Part shown: positions 8,557 through 16,287 of the stretch, in pieces | Layout of the letters: every line of letters begins with the position of its first letter | Position numbering within the stretch: position 1 is the stretch's first letter | DNA from: Acidobacteriota bacterium | GTDB lineage: Bacteria > Acidobacteriota > Terriglobia > Terriglobales > Acidobacteriaceae | Assembly: GCA_003225595.1 (NCBI GenBank) | Contig: QIAR01000003.1 | Location: 1-27,405 of the forward strand | Direction of reading: 5' to 3' | Length of the DNA: 27,405 nt | Notes under the pieces: model-generated | What the model saw: only the letters and a program-made list of their open reading frames with translations | The model's database searches: none | What the model was told of the DNA's origin: nothing | Position numbers and translations under genes: made by a program

Positions 8557-9165
8557 ATGCGCGTTCTTACCCGATTCCTGACCGCGGCCACTGACCCACA
8601 CCATTTCCCTGCGCCGACCCTGCCCGAGATTGCCTTCCTAGGCCGGTCGAACGTAGGCAAATCAAGCGTCATCAATTCGTTGGTCGGCACGAAGCTCGCC
8701 AGGACCAGTTCTACCCCGGGTCGGACCCGCAGCGTCAACTTCTACGAAGTGCGTTGGCCAGGGAAGCCCAAGGCAGATCTGATATTCGCCGATTTGCCTG
8801 GATATGGGTACGCGCGGCTCGCGCGCGAGGTCGTCCAGCAATGGCCGAGTTTCATTGAGCCGTATCTGAAAGACCGTCCCTGCCTGACGTTGTGTGTGGT
8901 CCTGATCGATGCCAATATTCCGCCGCAGCCGAGTGACTGTCAGTTGTTGGAATTCCTGGCTGCCGCGGGGCGACTTTTCGTGCTCATCGCTACTAAGAGC
9001 GACCGGCTCTCGGGAAATCAGCTCCAGAAGTCAATGCACGACCTCGCCAATCAATATCAGGGAGCGCGCATCCTCGCCTACTCCGCCAAAACCGGCGCCG
9101 GGCGAGAGGAGTTGTGGCAAGAAATCCGGCTGGCTGCCAATCGTGTTCAGCAATCCCAATCCTGA
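8557..9165 (+). CDS. engB: EngB/YsxC/YihA family ribosome-biogenesis GTPase
   Basis: EngB is a TrmE-Era-class GTPase needed for late assembly of the large ribosomal subunit. G1 is GRSNVGKS at residues 29-36, the G2 threonine lies in TPGRTRSVNFY (53-63), G3 is DLPG at 79-82 followed by the family-typical YGYA, G4 is TKSD at 146-149 and G5 is SAK at 176-178. The ATG at 8557 gives 202 residues and an N-terminus (MRVLTRFLTAATDPHHFP) that fits the family well; a TTG at 8521 would add 12 non-conserved residues. The ribosome binding site is weak. The gene follows lon and two small genes, a frequent association in bacteria. Confidence 0.95.
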   Translation: MRVLTRFLTAATDPHHFPAPTLPEIAFLGRSNVGKSSVINSLVGTKLARTSSTPGRTRSVNFYEVRWPGKPKADLIFADLPGYGYARLAREVVQQWPSFIEPYLKDRPCLTLCVVLIDANIPPQPSDCQLLEFLAAAGRLFVLIATKSDRLSGNQLQKSMHDLANQYQGARILAYSAKTGAGREELWQEIRLAANRVQQSQS

Positions 9166-9292
9166 ACCATTCCCTAGGCGGGAGACCCGGTTCTCTGAAA
9201 CGACCAAAAACTACCTTAGTAATGGGGTTGCGGCAACAAAACTCTTCGATGATGCAGAAGAGAGTTAATCTGCGCATGGAGTTTAGACAGCT

Positions 9293-9955
9293 ATGAGTTG
9301 GAGTTCGGCTCCGAAGAAGGCACATGCCGATTTGGCCGCGGCTAGCGCTCCGGGATGCGCACATCCTGATCCAGCGAGCACATCGACCCCCGCCTTGGCT
9401 CCGGCGGAAGCGAAACCCGCAGCGGCTCCAGTTGAGAGGAGGAGAGGTATCCGATATAGATGCGAAGGCAGCGCCGACTTCCGCGCGGAGGGCAGCGACG
9501 TGCGCATCTGGGGAACTCTGTCGGATATCAGCCAGGACGGCTGCTACATCGAGATGACGGCGACCTTCCCTGTGGCCACAATAGCGAATCTGGTGCTTGA
9601 AGCAAATGGAATCCGACTGCGGCTGAAGGGAAGAGTGCAGGTAAGCTATCCCTTTCTCGGGATGGGAATGCGCTTTTCAGAGGTCTCGGAGGAACAACGC
9701 GCTCCACTGCAGGAATTGCTGGATTCGCTCTCCAGGCCAGCAGCACCCCATCCAGAAGGGTCGCCTGACTCAGATGGTACCCCAGCCGCAAAGCCACCAA
9801 CGGGAACTTCGATGCCTGTAATCGTCGACCCCTCCGCGGCCTTGAATGCCATAGTGAGGTTTTTTCAAACCGAACAATTGCTGACCCGCGAAGAGTTCCT
9901 AGACCTAATATGCATAAGCCAGCCGCGGGCTAAGGCTGCATCAATTTCTCTCTAG
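9293..9955 (+). CDS. PilZ-domain protein
   Basis: PilZ domains bind cyclic di-GMP and alter motility, exopolysaccharide or adhesion. The 220-residue protein has an Ala/Pro-rich N-terminal linker (1-48). A PilZ domain follows at about 49-148, with the RxxxR motif (Arg50-Arg54) and DxSxxG (DISQDG at 78-83), both needed for ligand binding. A second linker (150-178) precedes a short helical C-terminus (SAALNAIVRFFQTEQLLTRE) of unknown role. No membrane segment is seen. The start has GGAG about eleven bases upstream. It lies between engB and an epimerase; three further PilZ genes occur in the next 11 kb. The effector target cannot be told from the sequence. Confidence 0.88.
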   Translation: MSWSSAPKKAHADLAAASAPGCAHPDPASTSTPALAPAEAKPAAAPVERRRGIRYRCEGSADFRAEGSDVRIWGTLSDISQDGCYIEMTATFPVATIANLVLEANGIRLRLKGRVQVSYPFLGMGMRFSEVSEEQRAPLQELLDSLSRPAAPHPEGSPDSDGTPAAKPPTGTSMPVIVDPSAALNAIVRFFQTEQLLTREEFLDLICISQPRAKAASISL

Positions 9956-9983
9956 TCCAGCCCGGTTCCGAGTCATCGGGTGG

Positions 9984-10027
9984 GGCCAACTGACGTTTGT
10001 GCGATTGGTGGTAACCGAGGGTTGGCC
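9984..10027 (+). other. Inverted repeat in the leader of the epimerase gene
   Basis: GGCCAAC at 9984-9990 pairs with GTTGGCC at 10021-10027, and a smaller GGT/ACC pairing is possible inside. A run of seven T's follows at about 10050. It could be a structured leader or a weak terminator of the PilZ gene. Confidence 0.3.
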
Positions 10028-10099
10028 AGCCCGCCCAAGTTACTTTCGTTTTTTTGGGTAGTCCCGGCTTCCGAGCGCAATTCATTGTCATCCGATATC

Positions 10100-11068
10100 A
10101 TGAAAAAAGTTATGGCGCGTTACCTGGTAACGGGAATTGCTGGCTTCATCGGATCAACCCTTGCGCACACTCTGCTGGAGCGCGGAGAACAGGTACGTGG
10201 GGTAGATAACCTCGCTACCGGCAAGCGCGAGAACCTCGCGGAGATCCTGCACCGCATTGATTTCCGCCAGACCGATTTGCTGGATCTGGAGGCCATGAAG
10301 AGCGCATGCCAGGGTGTGGATTACGTGTTGCACCAGGCCGCGATTCCATCCGTGCCCCGGTCTGTATTGGACCCACTGGGCAACAATCACAACAACGTAG
10401 ATGGGACGGTTAATCTGCTGGTGGCTGCGCGCGATGCCAAGGTGAAGCGCGTGGTTTACGCAGCTTCTTCATCCGCCTACGGCGATACACCGACTCTGCC
10501 CAAACACGAAGAAATGATCCCGAACCCGATTTCCCCGTATGCCGTCGCAAAGTTGGCCAGCGAGTACTACATGGTGTCGTTTTATCGTTGCTACAGATTG
10601 GAAACGGTCTGCCTGCGTTATTTCAACATCTTTGGACCGCGGCAGGACCCCTCGTCTCCATATTCCGGCGTGCTGGCCAAGTTCATCACGCAAATGCTTG
10701 CGGGCGAGCAACCGACCGTCTTCGGAGACGGTGAACAGAGCCGAGACTTCACCTACGTGGATAACGCCGTAAACGCCAATCTGCTGGCCTGCAAGGCGGC
10801 AGCGGCGGATGTAGCCGGCCACGTCATCAACATTGCTACCGGACATCGCATCACGTTAAATGAGACCTTCGCGGCATTGCAGAAGCTGACCGGCTACTCC
10901 GGAAAACCAAAATATGGCTTGAAACGTGAAGGGGACATCAAGCACTCATTGGCCGACATCTCTCGCGCAGAGAAATGCCTGGGCTACAAACCGGAAGTAA
11001 ATTTTGAAGAAGGACTACGCCGGACGGTAGCCTGGTACCGCAGCCAGATGAAATTGACGGCGGTGTAG
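10100..11068 (+). CDS. NAD-dependent sugar-nucleotide epimerase (UDP-Glc/UDP-GlcNAc 4-epimerase type)
   Basis: This is an extended short-chain dehydrogenase of about 322 residues that interconverts C4 epimers of a UDP-hexose through a 4-keto intermediate. The NAD-binding Rossmann loop TGIAGFIG is at residues 11-18. The catalytic set is Ser in AASSSAYG (121-128), Tyr147 and Lys151 in YAVAK. The stretch YFNIFGPRQDPSSPYSGV is typical of the WbpP/Gne-like branch that also accepts N-acetylated sugars. ATG 10100 or ATG 10112 could be the start; neither has a strong ribosome binding site. An upstream in-frame GTG at 9980 is unlikely. The product probably feeds exopolysaccharide or lipopolysaccharide synthesis. 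The exact substrate cannot be set from sequence. Confidence 0.9.
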   Translation: MKKVMARYLVTGIAGFIGSTLAHTLLERGEQVRGVDNLATGKRENLAEILHRIDFRQTDLLDLEAMKSACQGVDYVLHQAAIPSVPRSVLDPLGNNHNNVDGTVNLLVAARDAKVKRVVYAASSSAYGDTPTLPKHEEMIPNPISPYAVAKLASEYYMVSFYRCYRLETVCLRYFNIFGPRQDPSSPYSGVLAKFITQMLAGEQPTVFGDGEQSRDFTYVDNAVNANLLACKAAAADVAGHVINIATGHRITLNETFAALQKLTGYSGKPKYGLKREGDIKHSLADISRAEKCLGYKPEVNFEEGLRRTVAWYRSQMKLTAV

Positions 11069-11193
11069 AGCAGGCGTCAAGCCTCAGGCTACAGCACGCG
11101 CCTCTCATTCTCGCAGCAGCTTACAAATTCCGCGACATCATCACCATCTCGTTGACGTACCTTGCTGAGTCTCCCCGATATTCACACCTGATT

Positions 11194-11208
11194 CCGGATG
11201 CCGGAAGC
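11194..11208. repeat. Left 15-bp inverted repeat flanking the receiver-PilZ gene
   Basis: CCGGATGCCGGAAGC here is the exact reverse complement of 12007-12021. A related CTTCCGGCATC also occurs near 7990. Confidence 0.6.
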
Positions 11209-11261
11209 CGCGCTACCTTGGTGATCTGGGGTGCGATTACCGACGGGATTAGAGTGCAAGC

Positions 11262-11939
11262 ATGACACTCTCGTCCATGGTGGTTTCTCGCGACTGGCAG
11301 GAAGTCAGTGTGTTGGAATGCGTCCTCGGCGGCTTGCATATTGATGTAGATGTGGAATCGGAACCGGAGCGGGCCTTTGCCAAGCTCGCCAAGTCGAAGG
11401 TCGATGCTCTGATTGTCGACTGCGATCTCAAGGGAGCAGAGAACTTCTTGCGCCACCTGCAGGATGAGCGTCATCATCCCAGTTCCGTTCCGCTGGTGAT
11501 CGTCAGCGGCTCACGCGGCCAGCATGGCCTTGTGGGCAAAGGCGCGATCTTCACTTTCGAGAAGCCGATCTCCGTGGAGCAAGCCGTGCGTACGCTTTCT
11601 GCGGCACGGAACCTGATCTTGGACGGTAGGCTTCGTTATCACCGGCAGCTTTTAGAAATGCCAATCTCGGTGAGCTACGGCGCCAACAAACGGCTGGAAG
11701 CCCAACTCACAAATCTCAGTCAGGGCGGGTTGAGGATTCATCTGGATCCCCCCTTGAAGATACGAGGACCCGCTCGAGTTTCCTTCGGGCTGCCGGGAAC
11801 CAAATGCACCGTCAAGGCAGAAGGAGTCATCGTCTGGCGGGATCAACTCGGCAATGCCGGGATTCGCTTTGTGCAGATGAGTAAACGTATTCAGCGGGAA
11901 TTGCAACTCTGGCTTGCGCAACAGTACTTCACGCGTTAG
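11262..11939 (+). CDS. Receiver-like/PilZ fusion protein
   Basis: The 225-residue protein has an N-terminal response-regulator receiver-like domain (about 1-118) and a C-terminal PilZ domain (about 122-222). In the receiver, a phosphoacceptor-like Asp53 (ALIVDCDLKG), Ser82 (VIVSGS) and Lys101 (FEKPIS) are in the expected order. The acidic pair that binds magnesium near the N-terminus is missing, so phosphorylation is doubtful. In the PilZ part, NLSQGG at 151-156 is present, but the arginine motif is irregular (R123, R125 and R128 instead of RxxxR), so c-di-GMP binding is uncertain. No ribosome binding site is clear. The gene stands alone between an epimerase and a convergent gene, flanked by a 15-bp inverted repeat. 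Confidence 0.85.
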   Translation: MTLSSMVVSRDWQEVSVLECVLGGLHIDVDVESEPERAFAKLAKSKVDALIVDCDLKGAENFLRHLQDERHHPSSVPLVIVSGSRGQHGLVGKGAIFTFEKPISVEQAVRTLSAARNLILDGRLRYHRQLLEMPISVSYGANKRLEAQLTNLSQGGLRIHLDPPLKIRGPARVSFGLPGTKCTVKAEGVIVWRDQLGNAGIRFVQMSKRIQRELQLWLAQQYFTR

Positions 11940-12006
11940 AGCTGGTGTTCGCCCGCTGGCCGTTGGTCGTCGCTCGCAGGTCGCTGGCCAAATGCCGCTG
12001 ATTGAT

Positions 12007-12021
12007 GCTTCCGGCATCCGG
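12007..12021. repeat. Right 15-bp inverted repeat flanking the receiver-PilZ gene
   Basis: GCTTCCGGCATCCGG is the perfect reverse complement of 11194-11208. Each copy is itself nearly palindromic. Confidence 0.6.
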
Positions 12022-12070
12022 CTTCTGGCACCGGACGGTACCGGATATCCCGTTTGAGAGGAGGAGGAGC

Positions 12071-12094
12071 AGACGCAGCCAGCTGCGTCTCTAC
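12071..12094. repeat. REP-like palindrome after the receiver-PilZ gene
   Basis: AGACGCAGC (12071-12079), CA, and GCTGCGTCT (12082-12090) form a perfect 9-bp hairpin, followed by CTAC. It lies between two convergent genes and could serve as a bidirectional transcription barrier. It belongs to the same family as the copy at 3942-3963. Confidence 0.75.
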
Positions 12095-12203
12095 GAGAGT
12101 GTCATAGCCTTGGTCTTATTGCGCTCGCCCTATACCCATTTTTCCCTCAGCCTGAATTTCATTCCGTTTCGACCACCCACCAGTGACTAATGACCATCGA
12201 GTT

Positions 12204-13034
12204 TCACCTGAACCTCGGCGCTTCATCTTCTCTCTGCGAAGCACGTTGCGACTCGAGGGCGGCAATCCTGACCAGACGTGAGCCTGGGGTAGTACCGCAA
12301 TAAACAGCAAACAAAAACTTGTACAGCGTGATAAAGGAACAAGCGACGAAGAACGCCATCCCTGTGCTTACTGGCCAGGAAGGCAGCGTACGCGAGATCG
12401 CCAAAAACACAAATGAGAACAGCAAGACCGAAGCCGAGATGATAAGGCCGTCCACCAATCCTGATAAAGTGCCCGCGGAGATCGGAACTGGCCACCAGGA
12501 GAACTCGAGGAGTACGCTAGTTGCGCCTTCGTTTTCCGGCAGCGACGAGGCTTCTTTTGAGCGCAGGTGAATGGCCGGACGGGGCTCGCCCGAAACAATC
12601 AGCTTGTCCCTCGCGTTCTGCCGATCGTCACCAAAAATGGGGGAGGCCGAGGAGAGCTGACCGGCAGTATCCAAGAGGTTCAGCCATAACCATTCCTTGA
12701 GCAAGTATCTGGTGCGTTGGCTGATTTGGGTGAATTGCACACCTGCCTGTCCAGAGGCATTTGCCCAAGTCACCTGGCCCATAGCTTCGACGCGGGTCCT
12801 GGGGCTGAGCAACTCAAATCGCAAGTAAACTTGCTGATGCTGTCGAAGCCGAGCGACGGCTTGCACGGCGACACCATTCTCGCTGAGGTCACGGACAATA
12901 CCTCCATTGCCCTGATTGAGGTTGATGTATACCAGCGTGTGAATCTTCTGCCGCGGGCGGCAGCGCTGCGCACTTTGATCTACGACCGGGGTAGAGGTAT
13001 CCGCAGAGGCCACCGGCCCTGACTCGGCATTCAT
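12204..13034 (-). CDS. PilZ-domain protein with C-terminal RDD-like membrane domain
   Basis: The 276-residue protein begins with a PilZ domain (about 22-118) carrying RxxxR (Arg24-Arg28) and DLSENG at 49-54, so it should be able to bind c-di-GMP. A linker (120-190) follows. Two membrane segments lie at about 194-214 and 223-246. The Asp in GLVDGLI and the later GTTPGSRLVRIA (247-258) resemble the first and last conserved motifs of the RDD family of small membrane proteins, some of which are linked to ion transport. A basic cytoplasmic tail ends the protein. The arrangement suggests a membrane protein gated or recruited by c-di-GMP; this is inference. The ATG has only a weak ribosome binding site. 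It is convergent with the receiver-PilZ gene. Confidence 0.82.
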   Translation of the reverse strand: MNAESGPVASADTSTPVVDQSAQRCRPRQKIHTLVYINLNQGNGGIVRDLSENGVAVQAVARLRQHQQVYLRFELLSPRTRVEAMGQVTWANASGQAGVQFTQISQRTRYLLKEWLWLNLLDTAGQLSSASPIFGDDRQNARDKLIVSGEPRPAIHLRSKEASSLPENEGATSVLLEFSWWPVPISAGTLSGLVDGLIISASVLLFSFVFLAISRTLPSWPVSTGMAFFVACSFITLYKFLFAVYCGTTPGSRLVRIAALESQRASQREDEAPRFR

Positions 13035-13101
13035 GTCCCAAATCTTAGTATTTAACGAGAGATAGTCTGAGTAACCGTGTTGGTTCGCGACTGACCGGCC
13101 T

Positions 13102-13419
13102 TCAAGAGGCGGAACGCTCGCTGGAATCTGCCGCTTGGCTGTGGGCCTTCAAGCGATGACCCCGCTCCCAAGCCATTAACCGGTCCAACTCATAGCTGTA
13201 AGGACCGTAGCTGCGGAAGGACTTCTCATCGAATAGGCGCTTGATCCCGCAGCCCATGCAGACCTGATAGGAGTAGTCTTGAGCACGAACCGGCCAACTC
13301 ATTTTCCGGTGCCAGCAACCACGGAAGACGAACACCGCCGCACCAGCGAAGCTGGTGGCCATGAGACTAAGAGGCCAAATCCAACGCGATTTTCTAGTTG
13401 TTTCAATCACCTGCCACAT
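13102..13419 (-). CDS. Small membrane-anchored protein with CxxC motif
   Basis: From the ATG at 13419 the product has 105 residues; a TTG at 13434 would add five. A basic N-terminus is followed by one hydrophobic segment (about 13-32). After that comes a soluble part with CMGCG (Cys54, Cys57) and a Tyr-rich stretch SFRSYGPYSYELDRL. The C-terminus is rich in Ser and Ala. The two cysteines could bind metal or heme-like ligands only together with others, which are not obvious. Codon use looks like that of neighbouring genes and the sequence has protein-like composition, so I regard it as real, but the function is unknown. It lies 67 bases upstream of the PilZ-RDD gene on the same strand and may be co-transcribed. 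Confidence 0.6.
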   Translation of the reverse strand: MWQVIETTRKSRWIWPLSLMATSFAGAAVFVFRGCWHRKMSWPVRAQDYSYQVCMGCGIKRLFDEKSFRSYGPYSYELDRLMAWERGHRLKAHSQAADSSERSAS

Positions 13420-13730
13420 CTTGGTGCTGTGCAAACCTCAGCATAAGCCGAATGCCACGTGGAGACAATGCACTTTAAGACTCAGACGGACAAGCTTTAG
13501 ATTCAGTGCCTTACGAAAGAGCATGTCCAACCCCGTACAACTTTCGTGCCCCTGGGAATATTGCCACAGGGCGAAAAGACAGGTAACTTTGGAAGTGACG
13601 ATTCGCTGGCCGGGCCAGATCTGGCTAAAGGGAGTCGCAGGTAGGCAGACTGGCCAATTGACATGCGATTGGCGCTGGACAACACTTGGGGGGCGTAGGG
13701 GCGGAGTACGCTGCAAAAGCGGTGACCTTT
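13420..13730. other. Divergent intergenic region
   Basis: This gap lies between the divergent CxxC protein gene and the amidase gene. Apart from the candidate promoter at 13658 I see no gene, RNA or notable repeat in it. Confidence 0.4.
13658..13686 (+). promoter_or_regulatory. Candidate promoter of the amidase gene
   Basis: A consensus -35 TTGACA at 13658-13663 is followed after 17 bases by AACACT at 13681-13686, a weak -10. If used, transcription would begin after an in-frame TTG at 13686, supporting translation from the ATG at 13731. Confidence 0.35.
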
Positions 13731-16013
13731 ATGGGTACGAGTCCGAGCCAAGTTGGACCGAGGTTAACCGATAGGCTGACAGATGCTAACGCGTTGACTT
13801 CACCACCGCGAGTGCAGGCAGTTGATTCCGACTCACTCCCGTTTCGGCATAACGCATTACAAGCTCTGCTTGCCTTTTCTTCTCTCCACGAACAAATCCG
13901 GCAGCACCGCTCGAGAAACCAAGGCCGGAGCGGAGCGGCATCGCCTCACCGGTCAGAGGACGTTTTCGACACCGAGCAGTTCGTACTCGATGAGGTTCTA
14001 CAACTCGTCGCTGAACGAGCCTTGGCCATCAGCGGGGCCGATGGTGTGGCTATCGCCCTCGCCGAAGGAGATGCGATCATTTGCCGCGCCTCTGCCGGAG
14101 TAGTTGCTCCGGACGCCAGAGCGCGGCTTGATCCAAACTTGGGATTCTCTGGTGCATGCTTTCGCACCGGCGGAATCGTCCGCTGCGATGATGTTGAGAA
14201 TGATCCGCGGGTAAACCTACAGGCGTGCCGCCGCTTGGGCACGCGCTCCATGGTGGCGGTCCCCCTTTGTGCTCAGCACAGCGTGATAGGGCTGCTGGAG
14301 GCGTTCTCGTGCGACGCTTACGCCTTTAACGATAGCGACGTCCGCAGTCTCAACCTTCTCGCCGAGCTTATTCTGGCGGCGCTGAAGCCCGAGGAACCGG
14401 AGCAAGAACACCGGCTCAATGACGCGCCCGTGAACCCGCCGACTATCGAGACCTCCCAACCGGTCGAGTTAGCACAGCCGCTTGAGCCAGTGATGGAGGC
14501 GATTAGCGACACGCAGATCAAAAACTATGAATCGGAGCATGGGGAGGCAAGTGAGCCTGCGCTGTTTGGTGAGTACGAGAAAACGGAGGCGTCGAGACCC
14601 GGGCTGCTCGTCGTAACCATTGTGGTGATTTTTGCCGCGCTGTTTGCGGGCACGCTGGGGTGGAAGATTCGGAGCAAGACTCAAGCCGCAACCAAGCTGG
14701 CGGTCGCCGAGCAGACCAAGATCTCTGCTTCCGCTATGCTACCTGCCGCAAACTCGAATCAAGTGTCGGTGCAGTCTCCTGATGGAACAGGGGCTCCGAT
14801 AGTTCTGCCCCCGGAGGCTCGTCCAGCTGAAGCCCTACGTGGAAAATTTTCCGTTCTTCCGCAAGTAACGGGTGTTCGTCACTGGTCGTCGAGCGATGCC
14901 AGTACGGTAGCGATCGATCTGCAAGATCCGGTGCAATATGAAGCGCACCGCCTCAGTTCACCCGAACGTATTTACTTTGACCTACACGACACCACTCTGG
15001 CATCCGGCCTTTCGGGAAAAATTATTGAGGTGGGGGATACGCTGCTGGTTCGGGTAAGGATTGCACAGCCGATGGCAGGCGTAACCAGGGTGGTACTCGA
15101 GACCAAAGGGGCGTCGAATTTTTCAGTCAGCCTGGAACCGAATCCGTACCGGCTCGTCGTGCAAGTTCGTGGAATGGAATCCAGCCAATCTCAAAGTAAC
15201 AAGATCGACTTATTTCCGCCGGTCGGCCGAGCCGAGAAGAATAAAGGTGCGTTCGCTGCCGGGGTGGTGGCAAACGGCGAAAATACACAATTGCGAGCGC
15301 ATGTTTCGAAGTTCCGCATCGTGCTGGATGCGGGGCATGGCGGATGGGATCTAGGGACGGTGGGACGCCGAGGCCTGCTCGAAAAAGATGTTGTGCTGGA
15401 AATTGTGCAACGGTTGGGCGGATTGTTGGAGAGTCGTCTCGGGAGCGAGGTCATCTATACACGCAAGAACGACAACTACATTACCCTGGATCAGCGGACT
15501 CATCTGGCTAACCAGACGCAAGCCGATATGTTCGTCTCCATTCATGCCAACTACAGCGATCTTTCTTCAGCGCGAGGAGTAGAGACTTACTACACGGATT
15601 TCTTTTCACCGCCCGGCTCGCGGGCGATCGAGAAGCGTGAAAATGGTGGAGCGAAAAATCCTGCCGCCCCTGCAACACTTTCAAACGTGGAGCTTCAAGG
15701 AAAGATCGAGGAATCGCGCCGTCTTGCTGCCAGCATACAGCGGGCTCTCTACGGTAAGCTCTCGGTGCAGAGTCCGACGATCCGTGACCGCGGCGTGAAG
15801 GAAGCCTCTTTTGTGGTGCTGACGGGGACGTCAATGCCGTCAGTTCTCGCTGAAGTCTCATTCGTCAGCAGCCCGACGGATGAGCAGAATCTTGAAAGTT
15901 CCACCTATCGACAGCAGATCGCCGAGGCGCTTTACAAGGGCATAGCGCACTATGCCGCGGGTCCTCGTCGCCTGAAGATGGCCAGCGCGTCGGGAAGATC
16001 GACGGGAAAGTAG
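13731..16013 (+). CDS. N-acetylmuramoyl-L-alanine amidase with N-terminal GAF domain
   Basis: This 760-residue protein should cleave the bond between N-acetylmuramic acid and the peptide stem of peptidoglycan. A GAF domain occupies about 80-220, with the core CRASAGVVAPDAR, GFSGACFRTG and RRLGTRSMVAVPL. One membrane segment is at 290-308. After a linker comes an AMIN domain (about 378-480), which targets peptidoglycan or the septum, and an Amidase_3 domain (528-742). The zinc ligands are His536 (DAGHGG), Glu551 (LLEKDV) and His605 (SIHAN), with catalytic Glu708 (LAEVSF). The domain order puts GAF in the cytoplasm and the enzyme in the periplasm, so a small-molecule signal could control cell-wall cleavage across the membrane. 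AmiC-type enzymes normally have a signal peptide instead. The GAF domain resembles those encoded at 18312 and 20164. Confidence 0.9.
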   Translation: MGTSPSQVGPRLTDRLTDANALTSPPRVQAVDSDSLPFRHNALQALLAFSSLHEQIRQHRSRNQGRSGAASPHRSEDVFDTEQFVLDEVLQLVAERALAISGADGVAIALAEGDAIICRASAGVVAPDARARLDPNLGFSGACFRTGGIVRCDDVENDPRVNLQACRRLGTRSMVAVPLCAQHSVIGLLEAFSCDAYAFNDSDVRSLNLLAELILAALKPEEPEQEHRLNDAPVNPPTIETSQPVELAQPLEPVMEAISDTQIKNYESEHGEASEPALFGEYEKTEASRPGLLVVTIVVIFAALFAGTLGWKIRSKTQAATKLAVAEQTKISASAMLPAANSNQVSVQSPDGTGAPIVLPPEARPAEALRGKFSVLPQVTGVRHWSSSDASTVAIDLQDPVQYEAHRLSSPERIYFDLHDTTLASGLSGKIIEVGDTLLVRVRIAQPMAGVTRVVLETKGASNFSVSLEPNPYRLVVQVRGMESSQSQSNKIDLFPPVGRAEKNKGAFAAGVVANGENTQLRAHVSKFRIVLDAGHGGWDLGTVGRRGLLEKDVVLEIVQRLGGLLESRLGSEVIYTRKNDNYITLDQRTHLANQTQADMFVSIHANYSDLSSARGVETYYTDFFSPPGSRAIEKRENGGAKNPAAPATLSNVELQGKIEESRRLAASIQRALYGKLSVQSPTIRDRGVKEASFVVLTGTSMPSVLAEVSFVSSPTDEQNLESSTYRQQIAEALYKGIAHYAAGPRRLKMASASGRSTGK

Positions 16014-16054
16014 GGGCGGGTGGCAGAGTGCAGAGCGCAGTTGAAGGGCGCACT

Positions 16055-16133
16055 GTAGAGACAAGCTTGCTGCGTCTCGGGCGGTTGCCAGCAAGACATT
16101 CATGTAAGACGTAGCAAGCTCGGTTCTTACAGC
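16055..16133. repeat. Pair of REP-like elements downstream of the amidase gene
   Basis: GTAGAGACAAGCTTGCTGCG begins the first copy (16055-16078); its left arm has lost one base. A rearranged second copy with AAGACGTAGCAAGCT lies at about 16103-16133, and outer arms TGTAAG and CTTACA could pair. The pair lies about 45 bases after the stop codon. Confidence 0.65.
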
Positions 16134-16139
16134 AGTCGC

Positions 16140-16280
16140 CCGGTTGCAGCCATCAGTTCTCAGGTGCTGGTGTCACTTCCGAGTTCAGGTCTGCGACTTG
16201 TGACCCGCTGCCTACACCGCAACCTGCGACCTGCTTGCTGTTACCGCCTCCTGCGACCTGCAACCTTCCACTCAAGAACT
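16140..16280. repeat. Degenerate simple repeats in the gap after the amidase gene
   Basis: This part of the 434-base gap holds diverged copies of short units such as CTGCGACCTGC and CAGTTCTCAG. Similar words occur at 7875-7915, 11955-11990 and 22645-22675. The rest of 16014-16447 contains only the REP-like pair and one tiny frame. Confidence 0.45.
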
Positions 16281-16287
16281 AAGCGAC

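Noticed and set aside
9166..9292. Possible c-di-GMP (GEMM) riboswitch before the PilZ gene
   Set aside because: The conserved GEMM core and tetraloop receptor are not present.
13355..13774. 139-codon + strand frame overlapping the CxxC protein gene and the amidase start
   Set aside because: It runs antisense to one gene and into another in a different frame, with no family features.
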